Assembly: GCF_037893185.1 (NCBI RefSeq)
Contig: NZ_CP140772.1
Location: forward strand, 1 to 64,000
Source of the DNA: Chitinophaga sp. 180180018-3
GTDB taxonomy: Bacteria > Bacteroidota > Bacteroidia > Chitinophagales > Chitinophagaceae
Reading direction: 5' to 3'
Length of the DNA: 64,000 nucleotides
This document shows positions 1-7,978 of the stretch, one piece after another. Numbering within the stretch: the first letter of the stretch is position 1; each line of letters opens with the position of its first letter. Under the pieces are notes generated by a model. The model was not told where the DNA came from. It made no database searches and saw only the letters and a program-made list of their open reading frames with translations. The translations under genes were made by a program, and so were the position numbers.

Positions 1-28
1 GCCAGCCTTAGCCCTGAGAACCTATTTT

Positions 29-56
29 AAGCGCTATGCAGATCTGCATGGCGCTT
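29..56 (+). terminator. Hairpin, possible terminator of an upstream gene outside the window
   Basis: A 12-bp stem with one G-U pair (29-40 against 45-56) closes on a GATC loop and is followed by TTAC. It would end transcription of a gene lying before the window. The T-tract is short, so the assignment is tentative. Confidence 0.4.
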
Positions 57-128
57 TTACTTGGTATATTCCCCTGTAACCTGTGTGTACAGGCTTTTCC
101 AACTTTTTTTATAAAAAGATGTAAATGT

Positions 129-159
129 TTTGGAGAATATAAAACTTTGTTTATTTTTG
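129..159 (+). promoter_or_regulatory. Bacteroidetes-type promoter of tRNA-Ser
   Basis: TTTG at 129-132, a 19-bp spacer and TATTTTTG at 152-159 match the Bacteroidetes -33/-7 consensus TTTG-N19-21-TAnnTTTG exactly. The -7 element ends 18 bp before the tRNA. Confidence 0.75.
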
Positions 160-177
160 CAACCCCTTCAGGGGCTT

Positions 178-266
178 GGTGAGGTGCCTGAGTGGCCGAA
201 AGGAACGGTTTGCTAAACCGTCGTACGGGTTAAACTGTACCGAGGGTTCGAATCCCTCCCTCACCG
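178..266 (+). tRNA. tRNA-Ser (anticodon GCU)
   Basis: A 7-bp acceptor stem (GGTGAGG 178-184 with CCTCACC 259-265) and discriminator G266 are visible. The anticodon stem 205-209/217-221 encloses loop TTGCTAA, giving anticodon GCT at 212-214, which reads AGC/AGU serine codons. The long variable arm and GGTTCGAATCC T-loop fit a class II serine tRNA. The 3' CCA is not encoded, as is usual in this phylum. Confidence 0.96.
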
Positions 267-274
267 CAAGCTTT

Positions 275-311
275 AAAGCCTTGTTGTCTTCATTGACAGC
301 AGGGCTTTTTT
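275..311 (+). terminator. Terminator after tRNA-Ser
   Basis: A 14-bp stem with G-U wobbles (275-288 with 295-308) and a 6-nt loop is followed by a T-tract, beginning 9 bp after the tRNA. It is a standard intrinsic terminator. Confidence 0.8.
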
Positions 312-480
312 CTTGTTACTCAGCTGCACAGGATATTTTCCGTATCTTCACAAATAGTGAAAAGCTTATTCTCGATATTCATTTTTTGCTCTCCGGCCAG
401 TCTCTTTCAACTGGCAGGTGTTACGCCATTTACGGGTGGCAGGTTATACTTCTTTTCAAATTATAAAGACTTCAATAAGT

Positions 481-517
481 AATCCCCGCTCCGCTGCATT
501 TGTGCGGAACGGGGATT
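481..517. repeat. Inverted repeat in the gap before the GreA/GreB-like gene
   Basis: AATCCCCGCTCCGC at 481-494 pairs perfectly with 504-517 around a 9-nt loop. It lacks a T-tract on either strand, so it may be a processed RNA hairpin or a degenerate terminator. The rest of 312-651 holds nothing convincing; a short open frame there runs on from the tRNA and is not a gene. Confidence 0.5.
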
Positions 518-651
518 ATTGATACGCATCGGCGCTATTACCGGTGCAGATTTGCGTGTTGCCCTATGTATAGCGGCAACCGGATAACTATTGCCATGCG
601 CCTGTATCAGGCAGCAGGAGGCATATTATTGTCTGTTAATTGATTTGAAAG

Positions 652-1059
652 ATGATTACTGTAAATAAAGCACCTTTATTGTTACTGAAGAATGATTATG
701 AACTGTTACTTCAACATCTGAAAGAAGACAGGCCCACGCTGATGTATGATCAGCACCTGCGGGAAACCCAGCTGGGCAGGATCAAAACCGCTCAGGTACT
801 GGAAGCAGCAAATTTTCCCAATAGTGTTTCCCGTTTGTATTCAACTGTTGTGATCCGTGATACGGTTAACAGGATCAACCTTGAATACAAGCTGATGCCT
901 CCGGATGAAGCAGATGAATACAGTGGTTGTATCTCTGCGTTATCGTTGTTCGGATTGGCGCTGATGGGGCTCCGGGAAGGCGAAAGCTTCACCTGGCAGT
1001 TATCGGGCAGAAAGAAATATTATGCGGTAGTAGCCATAAGAAATACTGCTTTTGTATAA
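652..1059 (+). CDS. GreA/GreB C-terminal domain protein (Rnk-like)
   Basis: A 135-residue protein. Residues ~55-130 follow the GreA/GreB C-terminal (FKBP-like) pattern: a VSRLYSTVVIRD strand, YKLMPPDEADE, ISALSLFGLALMGLREGE, then a basic C-terminal strand. This arrangement is shared by Rnk (regulator of nucleoside diphosphate kinase) and by stand-alone GreA/B-like proteins that bind RNA polymerase. The N-terminal ~45 residues are too short for the full Gre coiled coil and lack an obvious acidic tip pair, so RNA cleavage stimulation is not implied. The start lies 7 bp after a weak GAAAG. It is a single gene between two tRNAs with its own hairpin terminator. Confidence 0.8.
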   Translation: MITVNKAPLLLLKNDYELLLQHLKEDRPTLMYDQHLRETQLGRIKTAQVLEAANFPNSVSRLYSTVVIRDTVNRINLEYKLMPPDEADEYSGCISALSLFGLALMGLREGESFTWQLSGRKKYYAVVAIRNTAFV

Positions 1060-1068
1060 AAGAAACCA

Positions 1069-1097
1069 ATAAGCAGGCTTCCCGAAAGCCTGCTTAT
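1069..1097 (+). terminator. Terminator after the GreA/GreB-like gene
   Basis: A perfect 12-bp stem (1069-1080 with 1086-1097) and 5-nt loop begin 9 bp after the stop codon and are followed by AATAAATTATTAT. Confidence 0.75.
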
Positions 1098-1171
1098 AAT
1101 AAATTATTATAGGGCGAAACCCTTTGTGGTAGCGTGTTGTTAGAAATTTTATTTTTTAACGATAAAAAAAA

Positions 1172-1204
1172 TTTGTTTTTATGTCAAACAATTCCCTACA
1201 TTTG
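1172..1204 (+). promoter_or_regulatory. Bacteroidetes-type promoter of tRNA-Pro
   Basis: TTTG at 1172-1175, a 21-bp spacer and TACATTTG at 1197-1204 fit the TTTG-N19-21-TAnnTTTG consensus, about 72 bp before the tRNA. The transcript would carry a 5' leader of roughly 65 nt that must be removed by RNase P. Confidence 0.7.
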
Positions 1205-1276
1205 CACTCCGCAATTGAAGCAAAGGCAGGCAGAAAGCGCCACCGTTAAAGCAGAGATGCGGATTCAGAAGGGATT

Positions 1277-1351
1277 CGGGGCGTAGCGTAGCCCGGTTAT
1301 CGCGCCTGCTTTGGGAGCAGGAGGTCGCAAGTTCGAATCTTGCCGCCCCGA
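1277..1351 (+). tRNA. tRNA-Pro (anticodon UGG)
   Basis: The acceptor stem CGGGGCG (1277-1283) pairs with CGCCCCG (1344-1350), with discriminator A1351. The anticodon arm CCTGC-TTTGGGA-GCAGG gives anticodon TGG, and the T-arm carries GTTCGAATC. The 3' CCA is not encoded. Confidence 0.96.
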
Positions 1352-1360
1352 CTGAGACAA

Positions 1361-1391
1361 AAAGCGACCTGAAAATCAGGTCGCTTTTTTG
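1361..1391 (+). terminator. Terminator after tRNA-Pro
   Basis: A perfect 12-bp stem (1361-1372 with 1376-1387) with a tight AAA loop runs into a T-tract, 9 bp after the tRNA. The A-tract on the other side makes it potentially bidirectional, so it could also serve the terpene synthase gene ending at 1443 on the minus strand. Confidence 0.85.
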
Positions 1392-1442
1392 TTTGTTGAC
1401 AGCACATCCTGGCCCCGCGCGTTTTAATGAAACCTGGGACCA

Positions 1443-2423
1443 TTATACCGATCTTCCATATTCAGGCTTTGGAAATTCTCCCGGGGTTTTATAGCGTGTA
1501 GATCTTCCTATATGATACCATGCTCCCAATCCTGAAATCATCAATGCCATATAATGAACAAAACGCTCCATATCTTTTTGGTGTAAACCGAAGTCGGGAA
1601 GGTTATTTTGTAATTCTACGAATTCCTTCACATAGTTATCGTGGATGTGCATTGCTTCAGCACAGGCCTCTTCTACAGAAACTTTATACTGATTTCTTAT
1701 TACAAGTATAATGTTGAGAACTTCTGTATCAACAGCTAATTCTTTTTCTATTGAAGCAAAATCGTTTTGGATTGCCATGATACGGCACATGAGCATCTTC
1801 AACCGTTTGATAATGGGGTGATCCGATATATGATTCGGAACAATAAAATTGATAGAAGGCTCAACCGGATCTCCATAAGGATACATAGAAATAGAGTACT
1901 CGCGGATAAGCAACAGATTGTTTAGGGTAGGGAATTGTTTTTTTAGCTTGTAAGGCGTTTCTTCCATAATCCCATATGTAGTATAGTTATAAAATGACTT
2001 TGTCCAGCGTTGAAACCAATCGTCATTAGCATAGGGAAGAAATTCCTCCCGGCTCAAAGCAACCTGCCTTATTAACCCGATATCATCCGGTCTGGGCTTC
2101 TGACCCATCATTACATCCATAATATGATCCCTGATACCGGCAAGTTCATCAACCGGACACACCTCGTGGAAGTCGTCATATAAAGTAAGCCATACCATAA
2201 ATCTGGCAATAGGTCTTATCTGTTCCATACTGCTTGCCGCTGGAAACATATACGATGTCGCTTCTGCCAGGCCATGCTTTTTGTATTTAGTTCTTGTGGC
2301 TTCGGACATGAACTGATAATCTGTATTAATCCAATCATTCTGTTCTTCATCAAATGATTGCGAAAAGGGGCCAATTTCATATGGCCAGGGGTACTGTAAT
2401 ACAGGAACGTCTTTTTGTTTCAT
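1443..2423 (-). CDS. Class I terpene synthase (terpene cyclase), copy A
   Basis: A 326-residue soluble protein of the bacterial class I terpene synthase fold, which ionises a prenyl diphosphate and cyclises it. The aspartate-rich motif DDFHE is at residues 83-87. The Mg-binding NSE triad NDFASIEKE is canonical (N220, S224, E228). R174 lies exactly 46 residues before N220, the spacing known for the pyrophosphate-sensor arginine, and the RY pair is at 310-311. The reading frame is open for 72 more codons upstream, but that stretch overlaps the neighbouring synthase gene; the chosen ATG gives the family's usual length. It is the second gene of a tandem pair (77-bp gap). No prenyltransferase or P450 is adjacent, so chain length and product cannot be predicted. 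Related synthases are known from Chitinophaga pinensis. Confidence 0.92.
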   Translation of the reverse strand: MKQKDVPVLQYPWPYEIGPFSQSFDEEQNDWINTDYQFMSEATRTKYKKHGLAEATSYMFPAASSMEQIRPIARFMVWLTLYDDFHEVCPVDELAGIRDHIMDVMMGQKPRPDDIGLIRQVALSREEFLPYANDDWFQRWTKSFYNYTTYGIMEETPYKLKKQFPTLNNLLLIREYSISMYPYGDPVEPSINFIVPNHISDHPIIKRLKMLMCRIMAIQNDFASIEKELAVDTEVLNIILVIRNQYKVSVEEACAEAMHIHDNYVKEFVELQNNLPDFGLHQKDMERFVHYMALMISGLGAWYHIGRSTRYKTPGEFPKPEYGRSV

Positions 2424-2500
2424 AATTGAAATACTTAAGTTTGATATTAATATGTTTAGCCAGCTCTCAGGTTTGATAGTTTTAGAAGGTAATGATCGGG

Positions 2501-3487
2501 CTACACCGTCTTTTTCATTACCTGGGCTGAAGGAAACCCCTGTAGCGAATTGTATCGTTCCAGCCGGGATGACACCGATTTCCACCCGCTCAGTGTCATG
2601 CTGATGTAATGCACCCGATTTACTACGGCATCCTGCCATTCACCAAAATCAGGCAGCGAGTGCTGCAAACGGAGAAATTCCTGCAGTTCTTCGTTGTGAA
2701 TGCGGAGGTCTTCCAGGCATGCTTCTTCGAGAGAAAGGTTCTTGTTATACTGGATTGCCTTTACTACATTGTAATAGATGCTGTCTGTAGCTTCATCTTT
2801 TACTACAGACTGTACTTCGTTAAAATAAACCATCATCCGCACCGCCAGCGCCCGTAACCGTTGCAGCACAGGGTGCTCGTTGATCCCCGCTGGCAATGGG
2901 ATACCTGTTTCCAGGTCTGTCAGCTCCAGGAAAGGATACAAACAAAGGGAGTCCTCGCGGATAGCAATACATTCTTCCACACTGGGAAAAGTTCTTTTCA
3001 TCTTATATTCAAGCTCAAGCTCCAGTCCTCTGAAATATCTGCTGAGCCCCATAATAAAACGTTGCAACGATTCCTCTGAAATGAATTGCAACAGCTCTTC
3101 CCGCAGGGACGCTAACAACCCGCCCAGGGGAATGTTCGATCCGGCTGCACTAATTTCGCCTTTCAGTACCGCAATAGATTGTTGGTGAATGAAGCTGATC
3201 TGCTCCGGGGATCCTTCTTCATATTTGTCGTCGTTAAACAGCGTCCAGAGCATAAAGCGGCAGATGGGCTTTAGCCGCTCCTGGTTAGTTGTAGGAAACC
3301 ACTGTGAAGCAATATGGGCTGTCTTTGTTTTCTTGTACTTCTGACGGGTCACAGGATCATCTTTGTATAACCAAAGGTACTCGCCATCGATCCATTGATT
3401 GTCGGTAATCTCCTGCAGCGTATCAGCAAAAGGGTTTTTGAGAGTGGGGAAAGGGTAACTGAATAAAGAAAGCATTTTAGCGTCCAT
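2501..3487 (-). CDS. Class I terpene synthase, copy B (variant NSE motif)
   Basis: A 328-residue paralogue of the downstream synthase; both share a C-terminal block ending in LPDFG followed by the metal-binding RY region (here 311-312). The aspartate-rich motif is DDKYEE (86-91). The NSE triad is altered to NEVQSVVKD: N223 and S227 are kept, and the last acidic position is D231. R177 keeps the 46-residue spacing to N223 expected of the pyrophosphate sensor. The essential residues are therefore present and the enzyme looks functional. An alternative ATG 22 codons upstream (3553) is possible, but the chosen start aligns with the sister protein. Probably co-transcribed with copy A; substrate and product unknown. 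Confidence 0.88.
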   Translation of the reverse strand: MDAKMLSLFSYPFPTLKNPFADTLQEITDNQWIDGEYLWLYKDDPVTRQKYKKTKTAHIASQWFPTTNQERLKPICRFMLWTLFNDDKYEEGSPEQISFIHQQSIAVLKGEISAAGSNIPLGGLLASLREELLQFISEESLQRFIMGLSRYFRGLELELEYKMKRTFPSVEECIAIREDSLCLYPFLELTDLETGIPLPAGINEHPVLQRLRALAVRMMVYFNEVQSVVKDEATDSIYYNVVKAIQYNKNLSLEEACLEDLRIHNEELQEFLRLQHSLPDFGEWQDAVVNRVHYISMTLSGWKSVSSRLERYNSLQGFPSAQVMKKTV

Positions 3488-3790
3488 GGTTATTCTGATT
3501 GAGGGTGAATAAATCAATGTCCGGAGATAGGATAGTTGGGCTACATCAAACATTTACGCATAGATGTAATTTTCCGTTATTAAATATTATGAAATAAGCG
3601 GTCCTGTTATGACTATCATGTGGTTGTTGCGTCCAATAGAGTAACATGAAGATAATTGCTTCCACTGCAATCTGACATCAGTTGGTCTATAACTGATCTG
3701 CCATGAAACCTGGCATGCTGGCCAGAGCCTGGAACATTAAACGTGCTATTGAGAGCCAGGTAAAAAGAGGTTATTGGTGTAGTAAACGAG
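3488..3790. other. Intergenic stretch without a convincing gene
   Basis: This lies between the terpene synthase start and the end of the response regulator gene, both on the minus strand. A 72-codon minus-strand frame here overlaps the regulator's 3' end and has no family features. No strong promoter match or hairpin was found. Confidence 0.5.
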
Positions 3791-4483
3791 CTATTTACCA
3801 AATGATTTTTTGATGATACCCGCATACGTTTCACTGACCGGTAATTTCATACCGGCAAGAACTATCTTCTTTTGATCTGCCAGCGTGATGTGTTTCCTGG
3901 CTGCGATAAAGCGGCGATGTATCCGGATAAAGGCGGGGGGCATCAGCAGATTTTCTGCATCAGCCATTGTCAACCGGGAAGTAATGTGTTTTCCATTGAT
4001 TAGCACGAACTGTATATAATTGCCTGTACTTTCCGCATACAATACTTCGTCATAAGCTATCCTCAAACGTTCATATCCACTCTTTAGAAAGAAATGTGTT
4101 GCAGGTACTGCCTGTTCATTTTCCCGCCATCGATGGAGGTTGAGCGCCTTTTGACAAGCCTGTTGAAACCTTTCTTCCGAAAAAGGCTTCAGCAGGTAAT
4201 CAACGGCATTAAGTTCAAAACTTTGTACTGCATGTTCGCTATAGGCGGTCGTGAAAATAACGAGCGGCGGCTTTGTTAGCCCGTTGAGCAGGTCAATACC
4301 ACCGACGTCTGGCATTCGTATATCCAGGAAGATCAAGCCAACCCGCGTCCGTCGCAAAAAATCGATCGCTTCAAAGGCGTTGGTAAAACAGGCCCAAAGC
4401 CGTATCTCCGGCACCAAAGCGGAAAAATTACGTATCAGGCCTAAAGCCATTGGTTCATCGTCTATTGCAATTGTTTCCAGCAT
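3791..4483 (-). CDS. LytTR-family response regulator
   Basis: 230 residues. The receiver domain (1-~120) has the acidic pocket D8-D9-E10, phospho-acceptor D54 in FLDIRMP, the TTAYSEHA segment and K99 in LLKPF. A LytTR DNA-binding domain follows (~130-230), with the characteristic LYAESTGNYIQF and FIRIHRRFIA blocks. It is the last gene of a three-gene operon with a LytS-type kinase; its start immediately follows the stop codon of the serine hydrolase gene. It presumably responds to that kinase. The target genes are not evident from the sequence. Confidence 0.95.
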   Translation of the reverse strand: MLETIAIDDEPMALGLIRNFSALVPEIRLWACFTNAFEAIDFLRRTRVGLIFLDIRMPDVGGIDLLNGLTKPPLVIFTTAYSEHAVQSFELNAVDYLLKPFSEERFQQACQKALNLHRWRENEQAVPATHFFLKSGYERLRIAYDEVLYAESTGNYIQFVLINGKHITSRLTMADAENLLMPPAFIRIHRRFIAARKHITLADQKKIVLAGMKLPVSETYAGIIKKSFGK

Positions 4484-5839
4484 TTATTCTTCTAATCTTT
4501 TTACAGTGTTGAGTTTCCCATTTCTACCCGGTGCTATAATACTTCTGACTACGCCGTCAGCGTCTTTCTCAAATGTAAAATCTACCTGCTCTCCTTCATG
4601 TTCCATCATTCTAAAATAATTATTTTTAAGCGGGATTAGTTCCATTCTGTTTTCTCCCTGAAAGGCAAATAAATGACCATTGATCACCTTTATTTCTATA
4701 TAGCGGTCTTTGCTTTCACCATATTTTCCCGCGTAGGCCTGCAATTGTGTGGCACTTAGTTCCAGTGGTTTTTCGGGTAAGGTGTAAGGCTGCCCATCCA
4801 GTATATCCAGTATGCTCCGACTAATCGTTGCGAGAAATGAGCCGTCTGCATCATTTTTCAACAGCACAATGAAGATATCATCTTCCGGCACCCGGACCAT
4901 CTTCGCTTCAAATCCATTTAACATACGGCCTGCGTGCCCCAATACCTGCCTGCCGGCTACTGAATCCGCCAATTCCCAGCCATAACCATATTCTTTTTTG
5001 AATGGATGATAGGCCTGTTGCTGCAGTGCCCTGCTTAGTATCCTGCCTTCCTGCAACGCTATGTGCCAGCGATAGAGATCGCCGACGGTAGCATACATCT
5101 CCCCGCCGCCAATAAACTGCGTTGGGTTAGTAGGCGGTCCTTCCTGATAGCCGTCTGGTGAAAAGGTCCAGTACCCTGTGGCTTTATCATTATCCTTAAG
5201 TGCAGTAAAGTAAAAGCCGCTCCTGGTCATATGCAGGGGCTTAAGTATTTTATCGCTCATCAGGTTTTCATAGCTTTTGCCGGTTACTTTTTGGATGATG
5301 TAAGCCAGCAGCATATAATTAGAATTACTGTAGCTGAACTGTGTGCCCGGCCTGAACCCCAGCGGCTTACTTTTCAGGAAATCAACAACAGTTTGTTCGG
5401 TGGTAGGCTGGGATGATTGGTGCCAGAAATCGTTTACACTGGTATAATTGAATATACCCGATGTGTGTGTGAGCAGGTTTTGAATGGTAATGCTGTCTCC
5501 TTTAGGAAAATCAGGATAGTATTTGCTCACCTGGTCGGTCAGTGCCAATGCGCCTGCCTCAGCCAGTTTCAAAACCATAGTTGCAGTAAATTCTTTGGTA
5601 ATGGAGCCGATCTGAAAAATGGTTTGCGGTGTATTGGGCAATTTAGCGGCAACGTTCCGGTATCCGTAACCTTTTTGCAGCAGGATTTTTCCTTTAACGG
5701 CCACTAATATCGAGCCGTTGAATTTGTTGAAATCAGCATAGCGCTGTACCAATTCATCGATCTGTTGTGCTTTTTGTTGCGCCTGCGAGAATTGCATCAT
5801 CAGGCAGAGGCTTAATAATAATGTTGTTGTCTTTTTCAT
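4484..5839 (-). CDS. Exported serine hydrolase, class C beta-lactamase/PBP4 family
   Basis: 451 residues with an N-terminal signal peptide (cleavage near residue 20). The serine hydrolase motifs are complete: S79-I-T-K82, Y170-S-N and H302-A-G. The family includes class C beta-lactamases, D-aminopeptidases, esterases and PBP4-type peptidases, so the substrate is open. A C-terminal domain (~355-451) is beta-rich, of the small lipocalin-like type often appended to these enzymes. It sits between a LytS-type kinase (13 bp upstream) and its LytTR regulator (directly abutting downstream), which suggests that cell-wall or peptide hydrolysis is linked to that signalling pathway. That link is inference from context only. 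Confidence 0.92.
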   Translation of the reverse strand: MKKTTTLLLSLCLMMQFSQAQQKAQQIDELVQRYADFNKFNGSILVAVKGKILLQKGYGYRNVAAKLPNTPQTIFQIGSITKEFTATMVLKLAEAGALALTDQVSKYYPDFPKGDSITIQNLLTHTSGIFNYTSVNDFWHQSSQPTTEQTVVDFLKSKPLGFRPGTQFSYSNSNYMLLAYIIQKVTGKSYENLMSDKILKPLHMTRSGFYFTALKDNDKATGYWTFSPDGYQEGPPTNPTQFIGGGEMYATVGDLYRWHIALQEGRILSRALQQQAYHPFKKEYGYGWELADSVAGRQVLGHAGRMLNGFEAKMVRVPEDDIFIVLLKNDADGSFLATISRSILDILDGQPYTLPEKPLELSATQLQAYAGKYGESKDRYIEIKVINGHLFAFQGENRMELIPLKNNYFRMMEHEGEQVDFTFEKDADGVVRSIIAPGRNGKLNTVKRLEE

Positions 5840-5852
5840 ATCTTTTTAGTTA

Positions 5853-7388
5853 TTACAGCTGGATTATTAGTTGTGAGATGTATAGATCTTCTGATGGCCC
5901 GGCTTTAAACCAGTGACGGCCGGGATAGATTAGTTTCAGCCGTTCCCGAACATTAGCTAAACCGGTGCCCGGGCTGTCAGATTCACCCTCAGTTACTTTG
6001 GCATGTATGGTGTTTTGTATATCCAGTTGAAGCCTGCCTTTGATTAATCTAAGCCGGATGCGGATAGCCGTGTTCTCCTGCAAACTCACACCGTGCTTAA
6101 AGGCGTTTTCGATAAGGGGGATCAGCAGCATTGGCACGATCTCTTCGGCTTGCTCATCTGTATCGATAGCTACGTCGATGCTTATCTTTTCCGATACAGG
6201 TAAACGCAGTTGCTGCAGGGCGATATAATTTTTTAAATAATTGATCTCCTTTTCAACGGGGATACGATCAGCATGATTTTCTTCCAGCATAAAACGCATC
6301 ATATCGCCCAACTGCTGCAGGCAACGGGCAGTCCTTGCTGCCTGCTCCTCTATGGCTGATGCATAGATGGTATTGAGCGTATTGAACAAAAAATGCGGAT
6401 TGATCTGTGAGCGTAGAAAACCCAGGTTAGCCCGGGATTGGGAAAGATCTTTTTCCAGCCCGCGAAAAGCCAGAATATGATCCTTCTGCTGCTGGTATAA
6501 AAGCCATGAAACTGGGATAACGATCATTAGCTGAAAGGCCCAGGCAAAGAAAAACACGATCACCGGACTGCCGGGCATTAGAAGCGGAACAGGTACACTC
6601 AAGGCAGCACTCCACAAAATGAGGCGTTGCGACAAACCTCTATGAAGCCATGATCGCTCCGTATAAGCCGGGAAAAGATAGTACATGGCCAGAAGCCCCA
6701 TCGCTATAGCCGGCACAGGTAATAGGTATAATCGCGTGAAAAGGTCGGACCAGGGTATTTTGAGTAAATATTGCAGCAGCATTAAAAATAGCAGGTAGGC
6801 ACCAAGGAATATGGTTGCCTGATTGGTGATCATCACCCGGTAATTCCGGTTGGGGCCAGGCCTCTCTAAAAAGCTGATCAGTTCTTCACGAAGAGATATA
6901 TACGCCAACACTCCGGCTACCAGGAAAGCGATAGGCCAGATACAGTTCAGGTCGATATTATCGTGTCCGTTATGCACGTTATAAAAAACAGTAAATCCGG
7001 AATAGTGATAACGCCATTCTTCTTTTAGATAGACCGACGTTATAAATGCCGCTGTAAATACAGCAATGAGCAGCATGAATACCGTACCCAGTGACAATAT
7101 CTTTTTGGCGTGGTTATGTGGGCGATTGCCCTGGGGCCAAAGGAGGGGAACGATTGCCAGGGTAAGTCCTAAATAAACCAGGAAGCAGAGCAGCGCTATC
7201 CCCATGTCTGGCACCATATGGTTGAGGAAGGGGTTATATTGCAAGCCATGATCTTTGAACAATCTGATCGTATCCCAATCCTCCTGTTGCCCTTGCGGGT
7301 TAAAGTAACGCCAGGCGCATATCAGACAAAAGCCGGCAAAAATAACTGTGATTAACAGCAGTTCATATTTTCTCCATTTAATTGTCAT
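5853..7388 (-). CDS. LytS/YehU-type membrane histidine kinase
   Basis: 511 residues. The first ~285 form about seven hydrophobic segments separated by a long loop (~residues 105-135), an integral sensor without a recognised ligand-binding domain. The kinase core begins with NPHFLFNTLNTIY (phospho-accepting His near residue 331), typical of the His_kinase family that pairs with LytTR regulators. The ATPase N-box (ENAFKHG, ~428) and G-box (GTGLANVRERL, ~474) follow. It is the first gene of an operon with a serine hydrolase and the cognate LytTR regulator. No Bacteroidetes promoter match was clear upstream. Confidence 0.94.
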   Translation of the reverse strand: MTIKWRKYELLLITVIFAGFCLICAWRYFNPQGQQEDWDTIRLFKDHGLQYNPFLNHMVPDMGIALLCFLVYLGLTLAIVPLLWPQGNRPHNHAKKILSLGTVFMLLIAVFTAAFITSVYLKEEWRYHYSGFTVFYNVHNGHDNIDLNCIWPIAFLVAGVLAYISLREELISFLERPGPNRNYRVMITNQATIFLGAYLLFLMLLQYLLKIPWSDLFTRLYLLPVPAIAMGLLAMYYLFPAYTERSWLHRGLSQRLILWSAALSVPVPLLMPGSPVIVFFFAWAFQLMIVIPVSWLLYQQQKDHILAFRGLEKDLSQSRANLGFLRSQINPHFLFNTLNTIYASAIEEQAARTARCLQQLGDMMRFMLEENHADRIPVEKEINYLKNYIALQQLRLPVSEKISIDVAIDTDEQAEEIVPMLLIPLIENAFKHGVSLQENTAIRIRLRLIKGRLQLDIQNTIHAKVTEGESDSPGTGLANVRERLKLIYPGRHWFKAGPSEDLYISQLIIQL

Positions 7389-7525
7389 CGCTTCCAGACT
7401 TTAAACAAGTTTAGCAGAAATGACAGAAAAGGTCAGATAAAATGTGACGAAGCACCTTAAAAATGTGATGCAGTAAGATTGGCCCCGGATTTCCCGGACT
7501 ACTGTTCATAGAGTTGGGGTACATA

Positions 7526-7978
7526 TCACCTGGCCGCTATTGCCTCAATTTCCAGTAACCACTTTTCATCATATATCCCTGTAATAATAATTGACATAGC
7601 AGGTTGATGGTCTCCGAGTATTTTATGCCTAACCTCATAGTTTTCCTTGCGGTATTTTCTGTCGGAGAGATAAATGGTGTATTTAACAATGTCCTTCAAT
7701 TCCATGTTGGCAGCTTTTAGTTGTGCTTCAACATTTTTCCAGGCTAATTCAGCTTGTGAACGAAAACCGGATGGTATATTTTCTTTTTCATCTTCAGGAA
7801 CCTGACCGCTTACAAATACCAGTTGCTTATGGTTTTTGATGCCAAATGCCTGAGAAAAAGCAGCTCCGGTAGGATTATATGTTTTCCGGCTAATCGTGCA
7901 ACCTGAAATTGCCGTGGCCATCATTAACAACAAATAAAAATTGGATACTTTCATGTTTTTGAAATGATTATACATCAT
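7526..7978 (-). CDS. RidA (YjgF/YER057c)-like lipoprotein
   Basis: 150 residues. Residues ~35-150 follow the RidA trimeric fold: FVSGQVPED, VEAQLKAANMELKDIVKYTIYLS and a C-terminal LLEIEAIAAR. RidA enzymes deaminate reactive enamines and imines using an arginine in a PxRS segment. Here that segment reads PAMS, so the catalytic arginine is a methionine. An N-terminal hydrophobic stretch ending in AISGC (C27) is a lipobox, implying an exported lipoprotein, whereas classic RidA is cytosolic. The start overlaps the upstream stop as ATGA; an internal ATG at codon 9 would give a tighter signal peptide. Enzymatic activity is doubtful. Confidence 0.85.
   Translation of the reverse strand: MMYNHFKNMKVSNFYLLLMMATAISGCTISRKTYNPTGAAFSQAFGIKNHKQLVFVSGQVPEDEKENIPSGFRSQAELAWKNVEAQLKAANMELKDIVKYTIYLSDRKYRKENYEVRHKILGDHQPAMSIIITGIYDEKWLLEIEAIAAR

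Noticed and set aside
481..517. Terminator function for the hairpin before the GreA/GreB-like gene
   Set aside because: No T-tract on either strand, so it was listed only as an inverted repeat.
2424..2639. N-terminal extension of terpene synthase copy A
   Set aside because: It overlaps the coding end of copy B and adds 72 residues absent from the family; the internal ATG fits the paralogue's length.
3616..3834. 72-codon minus-strand frame after the LytTR regulator
   Set aside because: It overlaps the end of the regulator gene, has no promoter, family or composition support, and is probably chance.
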